Shown here piece after piece: positions 51,483 through 62,119 of a stretch of 64,000 nt of DNA (the first letter of the stretch is position 1; every line of letters starts with the position of its first letter). The notes under the pieces are model-generated. The model ran no database searches and was not told where the DNA came from. It worked only from the letters and a program-made list of their open reading frames with translations. Both the position numbers and the translations under genes were made by a program. The stretch spans positions 2,686,001 through 2,750,000 of the forward strand of contig NZ_JAEKFH010000003.1 of NCBI RefSeq assembly GCF_016650695.1, written 5' to 3'. Source of the DNA: Pseudomonas sp. TH41 (GTDB lineage Bacteria; Pseudomonadota; Gammaproteobacteria; Pseudomonadales; Pseudomonadaceae).

Positions 51483-52526
51483 ATGTTGAGATCCCTGAAA
51501 TTCACCGCTTTGGTCATGGGCATGATCGGAGCGGCGCACGCAATGGCGGCGGGCCCGGACCTGACCGTGGTGTCCTTTGGCGGGGCGAACAAGGCGGCGC
51601 AGGCCAAAGCCTTCTACGCACCGTGGGAAGCGGCGGGTAACGGCAAGATCGTGGCGGGCGAGTACAACGGCGAAATGGCCAAGGTCAAAGCCATGGTCGA
51701 CACCAAGAGCGTGTCCTGGGACCTGGTGGAAGTTGAATCGCCTGAGCTGTCCCGTGGTTGCGACGAAGACATGTTCGAGCAGCTTGATCCGAAGTTGTTC
51801 GGCAAGTCCGAAGACTATGTCAAAGGCGCCATCCAGCCTTGCGGCGTGGGCTTCTTCGTGTGGTCGACCGTGTTGGCTTACAACGCCGACAAGCTGGCCT
51901 CCGCGCCGACCAGTTGGGTGGATTTCTGGGACACCAAGAAATTCCCTGGCAAACGCGGTCTGCGTAAAGGCGCCAAGTACACCCTGGAATTCGCTCTGAT
52001 GGCCGACGGCGTGGCGCCGAAAGACGTCTACAAAGTGCTGGCGGGTAAAGACGGTCAGGACCGTGCGTTCAAGAAGCTTGATGAGTTGAAGCCAAACATT
52101 CAGTGGTGGGAAGCCGGCGCACAACCGCCGCAGTACCTTGCTTCCGGTGACGTGGTCATGAGCTCGGCCTACAACGGCCGGATCGCTGCCGTGCAAAAAG
52201 AAAGCAACCTGAAAGTCGTGTGGAACGGCGGTATCTACGACTTCGACGCATGGGCCATTCCAAAAGGTCTGGACAAGGCACGTGCTGAAGCGGCGAAGAA
52301 ATTCATCGCCTTCTCGGTAATGCCGCAGCAGCAGAAAACCTACTCGGAAAACATCGCCTACGGCCCGGCCAACACCCAGGCCGTACCGTTGCTGGCCAAG
52401 GATGTCCTGAAAGACATGCCGACCACCCCGGAAAACATCGCCAACCAGGTGCAGATCGACGTCAGCTTCTGGGCTGACAACGGCGAGCAACTGGAGCAGC
52501 GCTTCAATTCCTGGGCAGCGAAGTAA
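51483..52526 (+). CDS. agtB: ABC importer substrate-binding protein
   Basis: 347 residues with a signal peptide (MLRSLKFTALVMGMIGAAHA) and a periplasmic solute-binding fold of the PotD/PotF group. Binds the ligand and delivers it to the permeases. A rho-independent terminator follows its stop, so it is likely made in excess of the permeases. Confidence 0.9.
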   Translation: MLRSLKFTALVMGMIGAAHAMAAGPDLTVVSFGGANKAAQAKAFYAPWEAAGNGKIVAGEYNGEMAKVKAMVDTKSVSWDLVEVESPELSRGCDEDMFEQLDPKLFGKSEDYVKGAIQPCGVGFFVWSTVLAYNADKLASAPTSWVDFWDTKKFPGKRGLRKGAKYTLEFALMADGVAPKDVYKVLAGKDGQDRAFKKLDELKPNIQWWEAGAQPPQYLASGDVVMSSAYNGRIAAVQKESNLKVVWNGGIYDFDAWAIPKGLDKARAEAAKKFIAFSVMPQQQKTYSENIAYGPANTQAVPLLAKDVLKDMPTTPENIANQVQIDVSFWADNGEQLEQRFNSWAAK

Positions 52527-52533
52527 CTAGAGG

Positions 52534-52561
52534 GCTCGCCCTCCTGTGAGGGCGAGCTTTT
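52534..52561 (+). terminator. Terminator between agtB and agtC
   Basis: GCTCGCCCTC (52534-52543) and GAGGGCGAGC (52548-52557) with a CTGT loop, followed by TTTT. It would reduce expression of the permease genes relative to the binding protein. Confidence 0.85.
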
Positions 52562-52592
52562 GTGTTGGGGATTTGTGTGGTGAAGAGATTTA

Positions 52593-52725
52593 TGTGGTGA
52601 GGGGATTTATCCCCGTTGGGTCGCGAAGCGGCCCCAAAACCTGCGACTACAGAGTTTCAGGTACACCGCATTCATCGGATTTGCGACTGCTACGCAGCCG
52701 GACGGGGATAAATCCCCTCGCCACA
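52593..52725. repeat. Inverted repeat (type C) between agtB and agtC
   Basis: TGTGGTGAGGGGATTTATCC then CCGT at the left end and its near-perfect reverse complement ACGGGGATAAATCCCCTCGC then CACA at the right enclose an 86-base interior. The only copy of this type I noticed in the window. Confidence 0.85.
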
Positions 52726-52789
52726 CAAGCCCCCTCGCCACAAGTTCGCTCCCACATTTTCGATCGATCAAAGATTTCCGGAGTACGCC

Positions 52790-54037
52790 ATGGCTATCGC
52801 CGTTCCCCTGAACGCGGGCACTGACCCCACCTTGAAGCAGCGGCTCAAGCACGCCGAGCGGATCAACCGCTGGAAGGCTCAGGCCTTGATCGCGCCATTG
52901 GTGCTGTTTCTGTTGCTGGTGTTCCTGGTGCCAATCGTGGCGCTGCTCTACAAAAGTGTTGGTAACCCGGAGGTGGTCGGCGGCATGCCGCGCACCGTGA
53001 CGGCTATCGCCAGTTGGGACGGCCGAGGCCTGCCCGCTGAGCCGGTGTATAAAGCGGCCAGCGAAGACCTCGCTGAAGCCCGCAAGAATCAGAGCCTGGG
53101 CGACCTGTCCAAACGCTTGAACATGGAGTTGGCCGGCTATCGCAGCCTGCTGACCAAAACCGCCCGTGCCTTGCCGTTCGCCACTGAACCGGCCTCTTAT
53201 AAAGAAGCGCTGGAAGGGCTCGACGAGCGCTGGGGTGACCCGGCCTATTGGCAAGCGGTGCGCCGCAACACCAGCAGTATCACACCTTACTACTTGCTGG
53301 CGGCGGTCGATCACCGGATCGACGACCTTGGCGAAATCGCCCCGGCCACGCCCGATCAGGCGATCTACCTCGACATCTTTGCCCGCACCTTCTGGATGGG
53401 CCTGATCATCACCGTGATCTGCCTGTTGCTGGCTTACCCGTTGGCTTATTTGCTGGCGAACCTGCCATCACGCCAAAGCAACTTGCTGATGATTCTGGTG
53501 CTGCTGCCATTCTGGACCTCCATCCTGGTGCGAGTTGCAGCGTGGATCGTGCTGCTGCAATCGGGCGGGCTTATAAACAGTGGCCTGATGGCCATGGGCA
53601 TCATCGATAAGCCGCTGGAACTGGTGTTCAACCGCACCGGGGTTTACATCTCCATGGTGCACATCCTGCTGCCGTTCATGATTTTGCCGATCTACAGTGT
53701 AATGAAAGGCATCTCGCCGACTTACATGCGTGCGGCGATCTCCCTCGGTTGCCATCCTTTCGCCAGCTTCTGGCGGGTGTACTTCCCGCAGACCTATGCC
53801 GGTGTCGGCGCCGGTTGCCTGTTGGTGTTCATCCTCGCCATCGGCTACTACATCACCCCGGCGTTGCTGGGCAGCCCGAACGATCAGATGGTCAGTTACT
53901 TCGTCGCCTTCTACACCAACACCAGCATCAACTGGGGCATGGCGACCGCACTCGGTGGGCTGCTGCTGTTGGCAACCGTGGTGCTTTATCTGATTTACAA
54001 CTGGCTGGTCGGCGCCAGTCGCCTGCGCCTGAGCTAA
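52790..54037 (+). CDS. agtC: ABC importer permease with long N-terminal insert
   Basis: 415 residues, about 130 longer than typical PotB-type permeases. A first membrane segment (23-47) is followed by an approximately 150-residue hydrophilic stretch before the core permease (about 200-410) with the EAA-like loop YMRAAISLGCHPFASFWRV. The insert is likely periplasmic. Confidence 0.9.
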   Translation: MAIAVPLNAGTDPTLKQRLKHAERINRWKAQALIAPLVLFLLLVFLVPIVALLYKSVGNPEVVGGMPRTVTAIASWDGRGLPAEPVYKAASEDLAEARKNQSLGDLSKRLNMELAGYRSLLTKTARALPFATEPASYKEALEGLDERWGDPAYWQAVRRNTSSITPYYLLAAVDHRIDDLGEIAPATPDQAIYLDIFARTFWMGLIITVICLLLAYPLAYLLANLPSRQSNLLMILVLLPFWTSILVRVAAWIVLLQSGGLINSGLMAMGIIDKPLELVFNRTGVYISMVHILLPFMILPIYSVMKGISPTYMRAAISLGCHPFASFWRVYFPQTYAGVGAGCLLVFILAIGYYITPALLGSPNDQMVSYFVAFYTNTSINWGMATALGGLLLLATVVLYLIYNWLVGASRLRLS

Positions 54038-54049
54038 GGGGAGAATGAA

Positions 54050-54874
54050 ATGCTGAGTCCTTATATGTCGCCCATCGAGCGGGTGTGGTTCTACAGCTTG
54101 CGGATCCTCTGCGGCCTGATTTTGTTGTTCCTGATTCTGCCGGTGCTGGTGATCATTCCGCTGTCGTTCAATTCGGGCAGTTTCCTGGTGTATCCGCTGC
54201 AAGGCTTTTCGTTGCACTGGTATCAGGACTTCTTTGCCTCCGCCGAGTGGATGCGTTCGCTGAGGAACAGCATCATCGTTGCCCCGGCGGCGACGGTGCT
54301 GGCAATGCTGTTCGGTACGCTGGCGGCGATTGGTCTGACGCGTGGCAACTTCCCGGGCAAGGCGCTGGTGATGGCGCTGGTGATTTCGCCGATGGTGGTG
54401 CCGGTGGTGATCATCGGTGTGGCCAGTTATCTGTTCTTTGCTCCGCTGGGGTTTGGCAACAGCTTTATCTCGCTGATCGTGGTGCATGCGGTGTTGGGTG
54501 TGCCGTTTGTGATCATCACAGTGTCGGCGACGTTGCAGGGGTTCAACCATAACCTGGTGCGCGCCGCTGCCAGCCTCGGTGCTTCGCCGCTGACCGCGTT
54601 CCGTCGGGTGACCTTGCCGCTGATTGCGCCGGGTGTGATTTCGGGGGCGTTGTTTGCGTTCGCGACCTCGTTCGATGAGGTGGTGGTGACGTTGTTCCTC
54701 GCCGGTCCCGAACAAGCGACCTTGCCTCGGCAGATGTTTAGCGGGATCCGCGAAAACCTCAGCCCGACCATCGCCGCCGCGGCGACCTTGCTGATTGCCT
54801 TCTCGGTGATCCTGCTGCTGACCCTGGAATGGCTGCGCGGCCGCAGCGAAAAACTGCGCACCGCTCAGGTCTGA
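54050..54874 (+). CDS. agtD: ABC importer permease
   Basis: 274 residues, PotC-type permease with six membrane segments and the EAA-like loop LVRAAASLGASPLTAFRRVT. Twelve bases after agtC. A REP pair follows it. Confidence 0.92.
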   Translation: MLSPYMSPIERVWFYSLRILCGLILLFLILPVLVIIPLSFNSGSFLVYPLQGFSLHWYQDFFASAEWMRSLRNSIIVAPAATVLAMLFGTLAAIGLTRGNFPGKALVMALVISPMVVPVVIIGVASYLFFAPLGFGNSFISLIVVHAVLGVPFVIITVSATLQGFNHNLVRAAASLGASPLTAFRRVTLPLIAPGVISGALFAFATSFDEVVVTLFLAGPEQATLPRQMFSGIRENLSPTIAAAATLLIAFSVILLLTLEWLRGRSEKLRTAQV

Positions 54875-54909
54875 CACGGCCCAGCGAACTGTGCTGGTCA
54901 CGCGGACCT

Positions 54910-54989
54910 TGTAGGAGCTGCCGCAGGCTGCGATCTTTTGACTTTGATTTTTTAAGATCAAAAGATCGCAGCCTGCGGCAGCTCCTACA
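54910..54989. repeat. REP-like inverted pair (type B) after agtD
   Basis: TGTAGGAGCTGCCGCAGGCT then GCGATCTTTTGA at the left, reverse complement at the right, around a T-rich loop. It ends the importer operon. Confidence 0.9.
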
Positions 54990-55103
54990 GTTGTTTTGCG
55001 GCGTTACCGGGGGCTCGGGTCATTCACGGGCTGAATAGCAGACAAACCCCAATCCCCAGCTACTATTGTGCCCAGCTCCCCTATCTATAAGAGGCTGCGC
55101 ACG

Positions 55104-56252
55104 ATGAGTCTTTCCTCTTTCAAAATCGCTCACAAACTGATCACCGGCGCAGGCGCCATCGAGCAACTGGCGGCTGAACTGACACGCCTGGACATCGACA
55201 ACCCGCTGATCGTCACCGATGCCGCACTGGTCAAGTCCGGCACGGTCGAGCTGGCGCTGGCGCAGTTGGGCGACCGAACCTATGAAATTTTCGACCGTGT
55301 ACTGCCAGACCCGGAAATCGCCATCGTCGAAGACTGCATGCGGGTCTACCGTGAGGGCGGGCACGACGGTCTGATCGGTCTGGGTGGCGGCAGTGCCATC
55401 GACATTGCTAAAAGTGTCTCGGCCTACGCCGGTTACCACGGGGCACTGGAGGATCTGTTCGGCATTGATCAGGTGCCGCGCAAAGGTCCTCCGCTGATCG
55501 CCATCCCGACCACCGCGGGCACCGGCTCGGAAGTGACCAACGTCGCGATCCTCTCCGACAAGGTTGCGCAGTTGAAGAAAGGCATCGTCAGCGACTATCT
55601 ATTGCCGGACGTGGCGCTGGTCAGTCCGCAGATGACCCTGACTTGCCCGCGCAGCGTCACCGCCGCCAGTGGCGTCGATGCGCTGGTGCATGCCATCGAA
55701 TCCTACCTCTCCGTCAATGCCTCGCCGATCACTGACGCCCTCGCCATCGCCGCCATCAAGCTGATCACCAAGGCGCTGCCCAAGGCCTACGCCAACCCGT
55801 CGAACCTGCAAGCGCGCGAAGACATGGCCACCGCCAGCCTGATGGCCGGTATGGCGTTCGGCAATGCCGGGGTTGGGGCGGTGCATGCGCTGGCGTACCC
55901 GCTCGGCGGGCGGTTCAACATTGCCCATGGCGTCAGCAACGCCTTGTTGCTGCCGTATGTCATGACCTGGAACAAAATGGCCTGCGTCGAGCGCATGCAG
56001 GATATTGGCGAAGCCATGGGGGTGCAGACCGCTCATCTGAGTGCTAACGAAGCGGCCGACAAAGCCGTCGAGGCAATGACCGCGTTGTGCGCAGCGGTGG
56101 AAATCCCGCCGGGCCTGCGCAGTTTCGGCATTCCCGAGGACGCGATTCCGGCGATGGCCTTGGAGGCCGCGGGGATCGAGCGCCTGATGCGCAACAATCC
56201 GCGCAAATTGAGCGCGATTGATATCGAGAAGATCTACCGAGCGGCCTACTGA
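55104..56252 (+). CDS. Iron-dependent alcohol dehydrogenase
   Basis: 382 residues, iron-containing ADH family (type III). NAD-binding [13 protein letters not shown] (about 94-106) and the iron-ligand region with D and H in [13 protein letters not shown] and [20 protein letters not shown] at 55104 preceded by AGAGG. The alcohol is not recognisable. In P. putida and P. aeruginosa the importer is directly followed by rpe, so this gene looks like an addition of this lineage. Confidence 0.88.
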   Translation: MSLSSFKIAHKLITGAGAIEQLAAELTRLDIDNPLIVTDAALVKSGTVELALAQLGDRTYEIFDRVLPDPEIAIVEDCMRVYREGGHDGLIGLGGGSAIDIAKSVSAYAGYHGALEDLFGIDQVPRKGPPLIAIPTTAGTGSEVTNVAILSDKVAQLKKGIVSDYLLPDVALVSPQMTLTCPRSVTAASGVDALVHAIESYLSVNASPITDALAIAAIKLITKALPKAYANPSNLQAREDMATASLMAGMAFGNAGVGAVHALAYPLGGRFNIAHGVSNALLLPYVMTWNKMACVERMQDIGEAMGVQTAHLSANEAADKAVEAMTALCAAVEIPPGLRSFGIPEDAIPAMALEAAGIERLMRNNPRKLSAIDIEKIYRAAY

Positions 56253-56332
56253 TCATCGCCGCCACAGTGCGCGGGCCAAAGCATGCGGTATACAATGCGC
56301 GCCATCGTGATTCTGCTCAAAAAAGGTGCGTC

Positions 56333-57007
56333 ATGCAGCCCTTCGTCATTGCTCCGTCGATTCTCTCCGCCGACTTCGCCCGCCTGGGTGAAGAAGTGGA
56401 CAACGTCCTGGCCGCCGGCGCCGACTTCGTGCACTTCGATGTCATGGACAACCACTACGTGCCGAACCTGACCATCGGCCCGATGGTCTGCGCCGCATTG
56501 CGCAAGTACGGCGTGACCGCGCCGATCGACGCGCACCTGATGGTCAGCCCGGTGGACCGCATCGTCGGTGACTTCATCGAAGCCGGCGCGACCTACATCA
56601 CCTTTCACCCGGAAGCCACGCAACACGTCGACCGTTCCCTGCAACTGATCCGCGAAGGCGGCTGCAAGTCGGGCCTGGTGTTCAACCCGGCGACCCCGCT
56701 GGACGTGCTCAAGTATGTGATGGACAAGGTCGACATGATCTTGCTGATGAGCGTCAACCCGGGCTTCGGCGGGCAGAAGTTCATTCCTGGCACCCTCGAC
56801 AAACTGCGAGAAGCGCGGGCGCTGATCGACGCTTCCGGCCGTGACATCCGCCTGGAAATCGACGGCGGCGTTAACGTGAATAACATCCGTGAAATCGCTG
56901 CGGCTGGCGCCGACACCTTTGTGGCCGGCTCGGCGATCTTCAATGCGCCGAACTACCAGGAAGTGATCGAGAAGATGCGTTCCGAACTGGCATTGGCCCG
57001 CCCATGA
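56333..57007 (+). CDS. rpe: Ribulose-phosphate 3-epimerase
   Basis: 224 residues, TIM barrel. Interconverts ribulose-5-P and xylulose-5-P. Start [16 protein letters not shown] is standard and AAGGTG precedes it. gph overlaps its end by four bases. Confidence 0.97.
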   Translation: MQPFVIAPSILSADFARLGEEVDNVLAAGADFVHFDVMDNHYVPNLTIGPMVCAALRKYGVTAPIDAHLMVSPVDRIVGDFIEAGATYITFHPEATQHVDRSLQLIREGGCKSGLVFNPATPLDVLKYVMDKVDMILLMSVNPGFGGQKFIPGTLDKLREARALIDASGRDIRLEIDGGVNVNNIREIAAAGADTFVAGSAIFNAPNYQEVIEKMRSELALARP

Positions 57008-57822
57008 GCGGCTTTGAGCAGCTGTTCCCGGGGCGTTTGCCGCGGCTGGTGATGTTCGATCTGGACGGCACGCTTGTCGATTCGGTCCCTGACATCGCGG
57101 CGGCTGTGGATAACATGCTGCTCAAACTCGGGCGCAAACCTGTCGGCATCGAATCGGTGCGTGACTGGGTGGGTAACGGCGTGTACATGCTGGTGCGCCG
57201 GGCGTTGGCCAACCATATCGACGCCGAGGGTGTCGATGACGTTGAGGCCGAGCATGCCCTGGAGTTGTTCAACGGCTTTTACGAGGACGGTCACGAGCTG
57301 ACGGTGGTTTACCCCGGCGTGCGTGACACCCTCAAATGGCTGAACAAACAAGGCGTGGAGATGGCCCTGATCACCAATAAGCCGGAGCGCTTTGTCGCAC
57401 CGCTGCTGGATCAGATGAAAATCGGCCGTTACTTCAAATGGATCATCGGTGGCGACACCTTGCCACAGAAGAAACCCGATCCGGCCGCGCTGTTTTTCGT
57501 GATGAAAATGGCCAACATCCCGGCTTCGCAATCGTTGTTCGTCGGCGATTCGCGCAGCGACGTGCAGGCGGCGAAAGCGGCGGGGGTCAAATGCGTGGCG
57601 CTCAGTTATGGCTATAACCACGGCCGACCGATTGCCGAAGAGTCGCCAGCGCTGGTGATCGACGATTTGCGCAAGCTAATTCCCGGTTGCCTGGATCCGG
57701 CCGCTGAGATAACGTTGGCCGACGCTGTTCAATCCCCTCCTGGAAACTCCATCGTGGTGGTCACTCGCAAACTCTGGATGAAAGTCATCAAGGCCCTGGC
57801 CCGCTGGCGTTGGCGCGCCTGA
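57004..57822 (+). CDS. gph: Phosphoglycolate phosphatase
   Basis: 272 residues, HAD family. [10 protein letters not shown] holds the nucleophilic aspartate; the second and third motifs ([16 protein letters not shown]) are present. Removes phosphate from phosphoglycolate. The last 14 codons ([14 protein letters not shown]) form a tail beyond the HAD domain; with two Trp codons close together and trpE 71 bases beyond, they look like a trp leader (see the attenuator entry). Confidence 0.95.
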   Translation: MSGFEQLFPGRLPRLVMFDLDGTLVDSVPDIAAAVDNMLLKLGRKPVGIESVRDWVGNGVYMLVRRALANHIDAEGVDDVEAEHALELFNGFYEDGHELTVVYPGVRDTLKWLNKQGVEMALITNKPERFVAPLLDQMKIGRYFKWIIGGDTLPQKKPDPAALFFVMKMANIPASQSLFVGDSRSDVQAAKAAGVKCVALSYGYNHGRPIAEESPALVIDDLRKLIPGCLDPAAEITLADAVQSPPGNSIVVVTRKLWMKVIKALARWRWRA

Positions 57823-57850
57823 CTTGTTCCTGGCCGGCATACCGGCGCGT
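57778..57850 (+). promoter_or_regulatory. Possible trpE leader / attenuator in the 3' end of gph
   Basis: In frame with gph, ATG at 57778 begins [14 protein letters not shown] with Trp codons at 57805 and 57811 (and one at 57775), stopping at 57822. After it, GCCGG (57833) can pair with CCGGC (57842), and CGCGCC (57814) with GGCGCG (57844); the two pairings exclude each other. The terminator has a weak T-run. Attenuation of trpE has been reported in P. putida; that this segment does it is inference. Confidence 0.4.
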
Positions 57851-57893
57851 TTGCATACCTGACTGTTAGACCCTCAAGCCACGAGGCTACCTC

Positions 57894-59375
57894 ATGATCC
57901 GCGAAGAATTCCTGCGTTTGGCCGCTGCCGGCTACAACCGCATCCCGCTTGCCTGCGAAACCCTGGCCGACTTCGACACGCCGCTGTCGATCTACCTTAA
58001 GCTGGCCGACGAGCCTAACTCCTATCTGCTCGAGTCCGTTCAGGGCGGGGAAAAGTGGGGCCGTTATTCGATCATCGGCCTGCCGTGCCGCACTGTGTTG
58101 CGCGTTCACGATCACCAGGTGAGCGTGACCCACGACGGCATCGAGATCGAAAGCCACGAAGCACAAGATCCACTGGCCTTTGTTGAAGAGTTCAAAGCTC
58201 GTTACAACGTACCGACTATCCCCGGCCTGCCGCGTTTCAACGGCGGTCTGGTGGGTTATTTCGGTTACGACTGCGTGCGCTATGTGGAAAAACGCCTGGG
58301 CAAGTGCCCGAACCCGGATCCGCTGGGTGTGCCGGACATTCTGCTGATGGTGTCCGACGCCGTGGTAGTGTTCGACAACCTCGCCGGCAAGATGCACGCG
58401 ATTGTCCTGGCCGACCCGGCGCAGGCCGATGCCTTCGAACAAGGCCAAGCGCGTCTGGAAGAATTGCTGGAAAAACTCCGCCAGCCGATCACGCCACGCC
58501 GTGGCCTGGATTTCAGCAAGCAGCAATCGGCCGATCCGGTGTTCCGCTCCAGTTTCACCCAGGACGATTACGAAAAAGCCGTCGACACCATCAAGGAATA
58601 CATCCTGGCCGGCGACTGCATGCAAGTTGTGCCGTCCCAGCGCATGTCGATCGACTTCAAGGCCGCGCCAATCGATCTGTACCGGGCGCTGCGTTGTTTC
58701 AACCCGACGCCTTACATGTACTTTTTCAACTTCGGTGACTTCCATGTCGTCGGCAGTTCGCCAGAAGTGCTGGTGCGGGTCGAAGACAACCTGATCACCG
58801 TGCGCCCGATCGCCGGCACTCGCCCACGCGGAGCCAGCGAAGAAGCTGACTTGGCGCTGGAAAAAGACCTGCTGTCCGACGACAAGGAAATCGCCGAGCA
58901 TTTGATGCTGATCGACCTGGGCCGTAATGACACCGGTCGGGTCTCGGAAATCGGTTCGGTGAAGCTCACCGAGAAAATGGTCATCGAGCGTTACTCCAAC
59001 GTGATGCACATCGTGTCCAACGTCACGGGCCAGTTGAAGGCCGGGTTGACGGCGATGGACGCACTGCGGGCGATTCTGCCGGCGGGCACCTTGTCCGGTG
59101 CGCCGAAGATCCGCGCGATGGAAATCATCGACGAACTGGAACCGGTCAAGCGTGGCGTCTACGGCGGCGCGGTCGGTTATTTCGCCTGGAACGGCAACAT
59201 GGACACCGCCATCGCCATTCGTACCGCGGTGATCAAGAACGGCGAACTGCATGTGCAGGCCGGTGGCGGCATCGTCGCCGACTCGGTACCGGCGCTGGAA
59301 TGGGAAGAAACCCTGAACAAGCGTCGCGCAATGTTCCGCGCCGTAGCTCTGGCTGAACAAACTCCGGAAAGCTGA
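57894..59375 (+). CDS. trpE: Anthranilate synthase component I
   Basis: 493 residues. Converts chorismate to anthranilate with ammonia from TrpG. The LLES element of the tryptophan feedback site ([10 protein letters not shown]) and the C-terminal chorismate-binding domain are intact. GAGG lies 7 bases before the ATG. Confidence 0.97.
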   Translation: MIREEFLRLAAAGYNRIPLACETLADFDTPLSIYLKLADEPNSYLLESVQGGEKWGRYSIIGLPCRTVLRVHDHQVSVTHDGIEIESHEAQDPLAFVEEFKARYNVPTIPGLPRFNGGLVGYFGYDCVRYVEKRLGKCPNPDPLGVPDILLMVSDAVVVFDNLAGKMHAIVLADPAQADAFEQGQARLEELLEKLRQPITPRRGLDFSKQQSADPVFRSSFTQDDYEKAVDTIKEYILAGDCMQVVPSQRMSIDFKAAPIDLYRALRCFNPTPYMYFFNFGDFHVVGSSPEVLVRVEDNLITVRPIAGTRPRGASEEADLALEKDLLSDDKEIAEHLMLIDLGRNDTGRVSEIGSVKLTEKMVIERYSNVMHIVSNVTGQLKAGLTAMDALRAILPAGTLSGAPKIRAMEIIDELEPVKRGVYGGAVGYFAWNGNMDTAIAIRTAVIKNGELHVQAGGGIVADSVPALEWEETLNKRRAMFRAVALAEQTPES

Positions 59376-59488
59376 CCGATGAACGCGACCCGTATGACAT
59401 GCCGCTTTGACTGACAAAGCGCTGGACGCTGCGAGTCACTCATTCGAAAGCTGTATTTAAAGTCAGTGAATTCAAGAGGTTTTAAGCC

Positions 59489-60082
59489 ATGTTGCTGATG
59501 ATCGATAACTACGACTCCTTTACCTACAACGTTGTGCAGTACCTTGGTGAGCTCGGCTCCCAGGTCAAAGTCGTGCGCAACGATGAGCTCACCATTGCCG
59601 AAATCGAAGCCCTCAACCCTGAGCGGATCGTCGTCTCTCCTGGTCCTTGCACCCCGACCGAAGCCGGCATTTCAATTGAAGCGATCAAGTATTTCGCCGG
59701 CAAACTGCCGATTCTGGGCGTGTGCCTGGGCCACCAGTCCATTGGCCAGGCCTTTGGCGGCGATGTGGTCCGTGCCCGTCAGGTCATGCACGGCAAGACC
59801 AGCCCGGTGTTCCACGAGGACAAAGGTGTATTCGAAGGTCTGAATCACCCGCTGACGGTCACCCGTTATCACTCGCTGATCGTCAAGCGCGAAACCCTGC
59901 CGGACTGCCTGGAGCTGACCGCCTGGACCCAGCTCGAAGACGGTTCGGTCGACGAGATCATGGGGCTGCGCCACAAGACGCTGAACATCGAGGGTGTGCA
60001 GTTTCACCCTGAGTCGATCCTGACCGAGCAGGGCCACGAACTGTTCGCCAACTTCCTCAAACAAACCGGCGGCACGCGCTAA
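59489..60082 (+). CDS. trpG: Anthranilate synthase glutamine amidotransferase
   Basis: 197 residues, class I amidotransferase. Catalytic Cys79 is in LGVCLGHQ and the His/Glu pair in QFHPESIL. 113 bases separate it from trpE; there a hairpin (GCTTTG/CAAAGC) but no Trp-rich leader is visible. May also serve p-aminobenzoate synthesis. Confidence 0.96.
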   Translation: MLLMIDNYDSFTYNVVQYLGELGSQVKVVRNDELTIAEIEALNPERIVVSPGPCTPTEAGISIEAIKYFAGKLPILGVCLGHQSIGQAFGGDVVRARQVMHGKTSPVFHEDKGVFEGLNHPLTVTRYHSLIVKRETLPDCLELTAWTQLEDGSVDEIMGLRHKTLNIEGVQFHPESILTEQGHELFANFLKQTGGTR

Positions 60083-60091
60083 GGACGTTTC

Positions 60092-61141
60092 ATGAATATC
60101 AAGACAGCCCTGAGCCGTATCGTCGATCAACTCGACCTCAGCACCGATGAAATGCGCGATGTGATGCGCGAAATCATGACCGGGCAATGCACGGATGCGC
60201 AGATCGGCGCATTCATGATGGCCATGCGCATGAAGAGCGAAAGCATCGACGAAATCGTCGGCGCCGTGTCGGTGATGCGTGAGCTGGCGGACAAAGTCGA
60301 ACTCAAGACCCTCGACGGCGTCGTCGATGTGGTCGGCACTGGCGGTGATGGTGCGAACATTTTCAACGTATCGACCGCTTCATCTTTCGTCGTCGCAGCC
60401 GCTGGTTGCACCGTCGCCAAGCATGGTAACCGCGCCGTCTCGGGCAAAAGCGGCAGTGCCGACCTGCTGGAGGCAGCCGGTATCTACCTGAACCTGACCC
60501 CGGTTCAGGTGGCACGTTGCATCGATAACGTCGGCATCGGTTTCATGTTTGCCCAGACCCATCACAGTGCCATGAAGTACGCCGCCGGCCCGCGTCGGGA
60601 GCTTGGCCTGCGCACCCTGTTCAACATGCTCGGCCCGCTTACGAATCCGGCCGGTGTTAAACATCAGGTGGTGGGTGTGTTCAATCAGGCGCTGTGCCGG
60701 CCATTGGCCGAAGTCTTGCAACGTCTGGGCAGCAAACACGTGCTCGTCGTGCATTCGAAAGATGGCCTGGATGAGTTCAGTCTGGCGGCGCCGACGTTTG
60801 TCGCGGAGCTGAAGAATGATCAGGTCACCGAGTATTGGGTCGAACCGGAAGACTTGGGCATGAAGAGCCAGAGCCTGCACGGCCTGGCGGTGGACAGCCC
60901 GGCGGCCTCTCTTGAGCTGATCCGCGATGCCTTGGGCAAGCGCAAGACCGAGAACGGTCAGAAAGCTGCCGAGATGATCGTGCTCAATGCCGGGGCCGCG
61001 CTGTACGCTGCCGACCATGCCACCAGCTTGAAGGAAGGCGTTGCCCTGGCGCACGATGCGCTGCACACAGGCCTCGCTCGGGAAAAACTTGAGGAGTTGG
61101 GTGCATTTACCGCGGTATTCAAAGTGGAGAATGAGGGATGA
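60092..61141 (+). CDS. trpD: Anthranilate phosphoribosyltransferase
   Basis: 349 residues. Glycine-rich [14 protein letters not shown] binds phosphoribosyl pyrophosphate. Nine bases after trpG; its stop overlaps trpC by four bases. Confidence 0.97.
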   Translation: MNIKTALSRIVDQLDLSTDEMRDVMREIMTGQCTDAQIGAFMMAMRMKSESIDEIVGAVSVMRELADKVELKTLDGVVDVVGTGGDGANIFNVSTASSFVVAAAGCTVAKHGNRAVSGKSGSADLLEAAGIYLNLTPVQVARCIDNVGIGFMFAQTHHSAMKYAAGPRRELGLRTLFNMLGPLTNPAGVKHQVVGVFNQALCRPLAEVLQRLGSKHVLVVHSKDGLDEFSLAAPTFVAELKNDQVTEYWVEPEDLGMKSQSLHGLAVDSPAASLELIRDALGKRKTENGQKAAEMIVLNAGAALYAADHATSLKEGVALAHDALHTGLAREKLEELGAFTAVFKVENEG

Positions 61142-61974
61142 GTGTACCGACGGTTCTGGAAAACATTCTGGCGCGCAAAGTCCAGGAAGTTGCCGAGCGT
61201 AGCGCCCGTGTAACGCTGGCAGAGCTGGAAAGTCTGGCCAAGGCGGCCGATGCACCCCGTGGGTTTGCCAAGGCATTGTTGGCTCAGGCCAAGCTCAAGC
61301 AGCCTGCAGTCATAGCTGAAATCAAGAAAGCTTCGCCGAGCAAAGGCGTGATTCGCGAGAACTTCGTGCCTGCCGACATCGCCAGGAGCTATGAGAAGGG
61401 CGGCGCGACTTGCCTGTCGGTGCTTACCGATATCGATTACTTCCAGGGTGCAGATGTGTATCTGCAACAGGCTCGCGCGGCGTGCAAGCTGCCGGTGATC
61501 CGCAAGGATTTCATGATCGATCCGTATCAGATCGTCGAAGCCCGTGCCCTGGGTGCGGACTGCGTGCTGTTGATCGTCTCCGCACTGGATGACGTGAAAA
61601 TGGCCGAGCTGGCCGCCGTGGCAAAAAGCGTCGGCCTCGACGTGCTGGTGGAAGTTCACGATGGCGACGAGTTGGAACGGGCCTTGAAAACCCTCGACAC
61701 TCCGTTGGTCGGCGTGAACAACCGCAATCTGCACACCTTTGACGTCAGCCTGGAAACCACGCTTGACCTGTTGCCACGTATTCCGCGTGATCGTTTGGTG
61801 ATCACTGAAAGCGGCATTCTCAATCGGGCCGATGTCGAGTTGATGGAAATCAGCGATGTGTATGCGTTCCTGGTCGGCGAGGCATTCATGCGCGCCGAAA
61901 GCCCGGGCACCGAACTGCAGCGCTTGTTCTTTCCAGAGCGTGGGACTGCGGTAAGCGGTTCTACACTCGACTGA
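61138..61974 (+). CDS. trpC: Indole-3-glycerol phosphate synthase
   Basis: 278 residues, TIM barrel. [14 protein letters not shown] and the catalytic [10 protein letters not shown] segment are normal. Monofunctional (no TrpF fused). Ends in a REP pair. Confidence 0.97.
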   Translation: MSVPTVLENILARKVQEVAERSARVTLAELESLAKAADAPRGFAKALLAQAKLKQPAVIAEIKKASPSKGVIRENFVPADIARSYEKGGATCLSVLTDIDYFQGADVYLQQARAACKLPVIRKDFMIDPYQIVEARALGADCVLLIVSALDDVKMAELAAVAKSVGLDVLVEVHDGDELERALKTLDTPLVGVNNRNLHTFDVSLETTLDLLPRIPRDRLVITESGILNRADVELMEISDVYAFLVGEAFMRAESPGTELQRLFFPERGTAVSGSTLD

Positions 61975-61982
61975 AAAAAGCA

Positions 61983-62072
61983 TCGCGAGCAAGCTCGCTC
62001 CCACAGTGATTGTTGGTGGACACAAAATTTGTGAGCACCTCCGATCAAATGTGGGAGCGAGCTTGCTCGCGA
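61983..62072. repeat. REP-like inverted pair (type A) after trpC
   Basis: TCGCGAGCAAGCTCGCTCCC then ACA, and its reverse complement, 44 bases apart. Closest to the stop of trpC, so it probably caps the trpGDC transcript. Confidence 0.9.
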
Positions 62073-62119
62073 TGGCGGCATAAGACGCACCACAGACTTA
62101 ACGTCCGACGGAATACCTT

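Noticed and set aside
52546..52824. Open frame over the type C repeat
   Set aside because: It is made by the inverted repeat and runs into agtC in a different frame; no family similarity seen.
59376..59488. A second Trp leader peptide before trpG
   Set aside because: The short frame at 59379 (MNATRMTCRFD) has no Trp codon and no clear terminator; I do not call an attenuator here.
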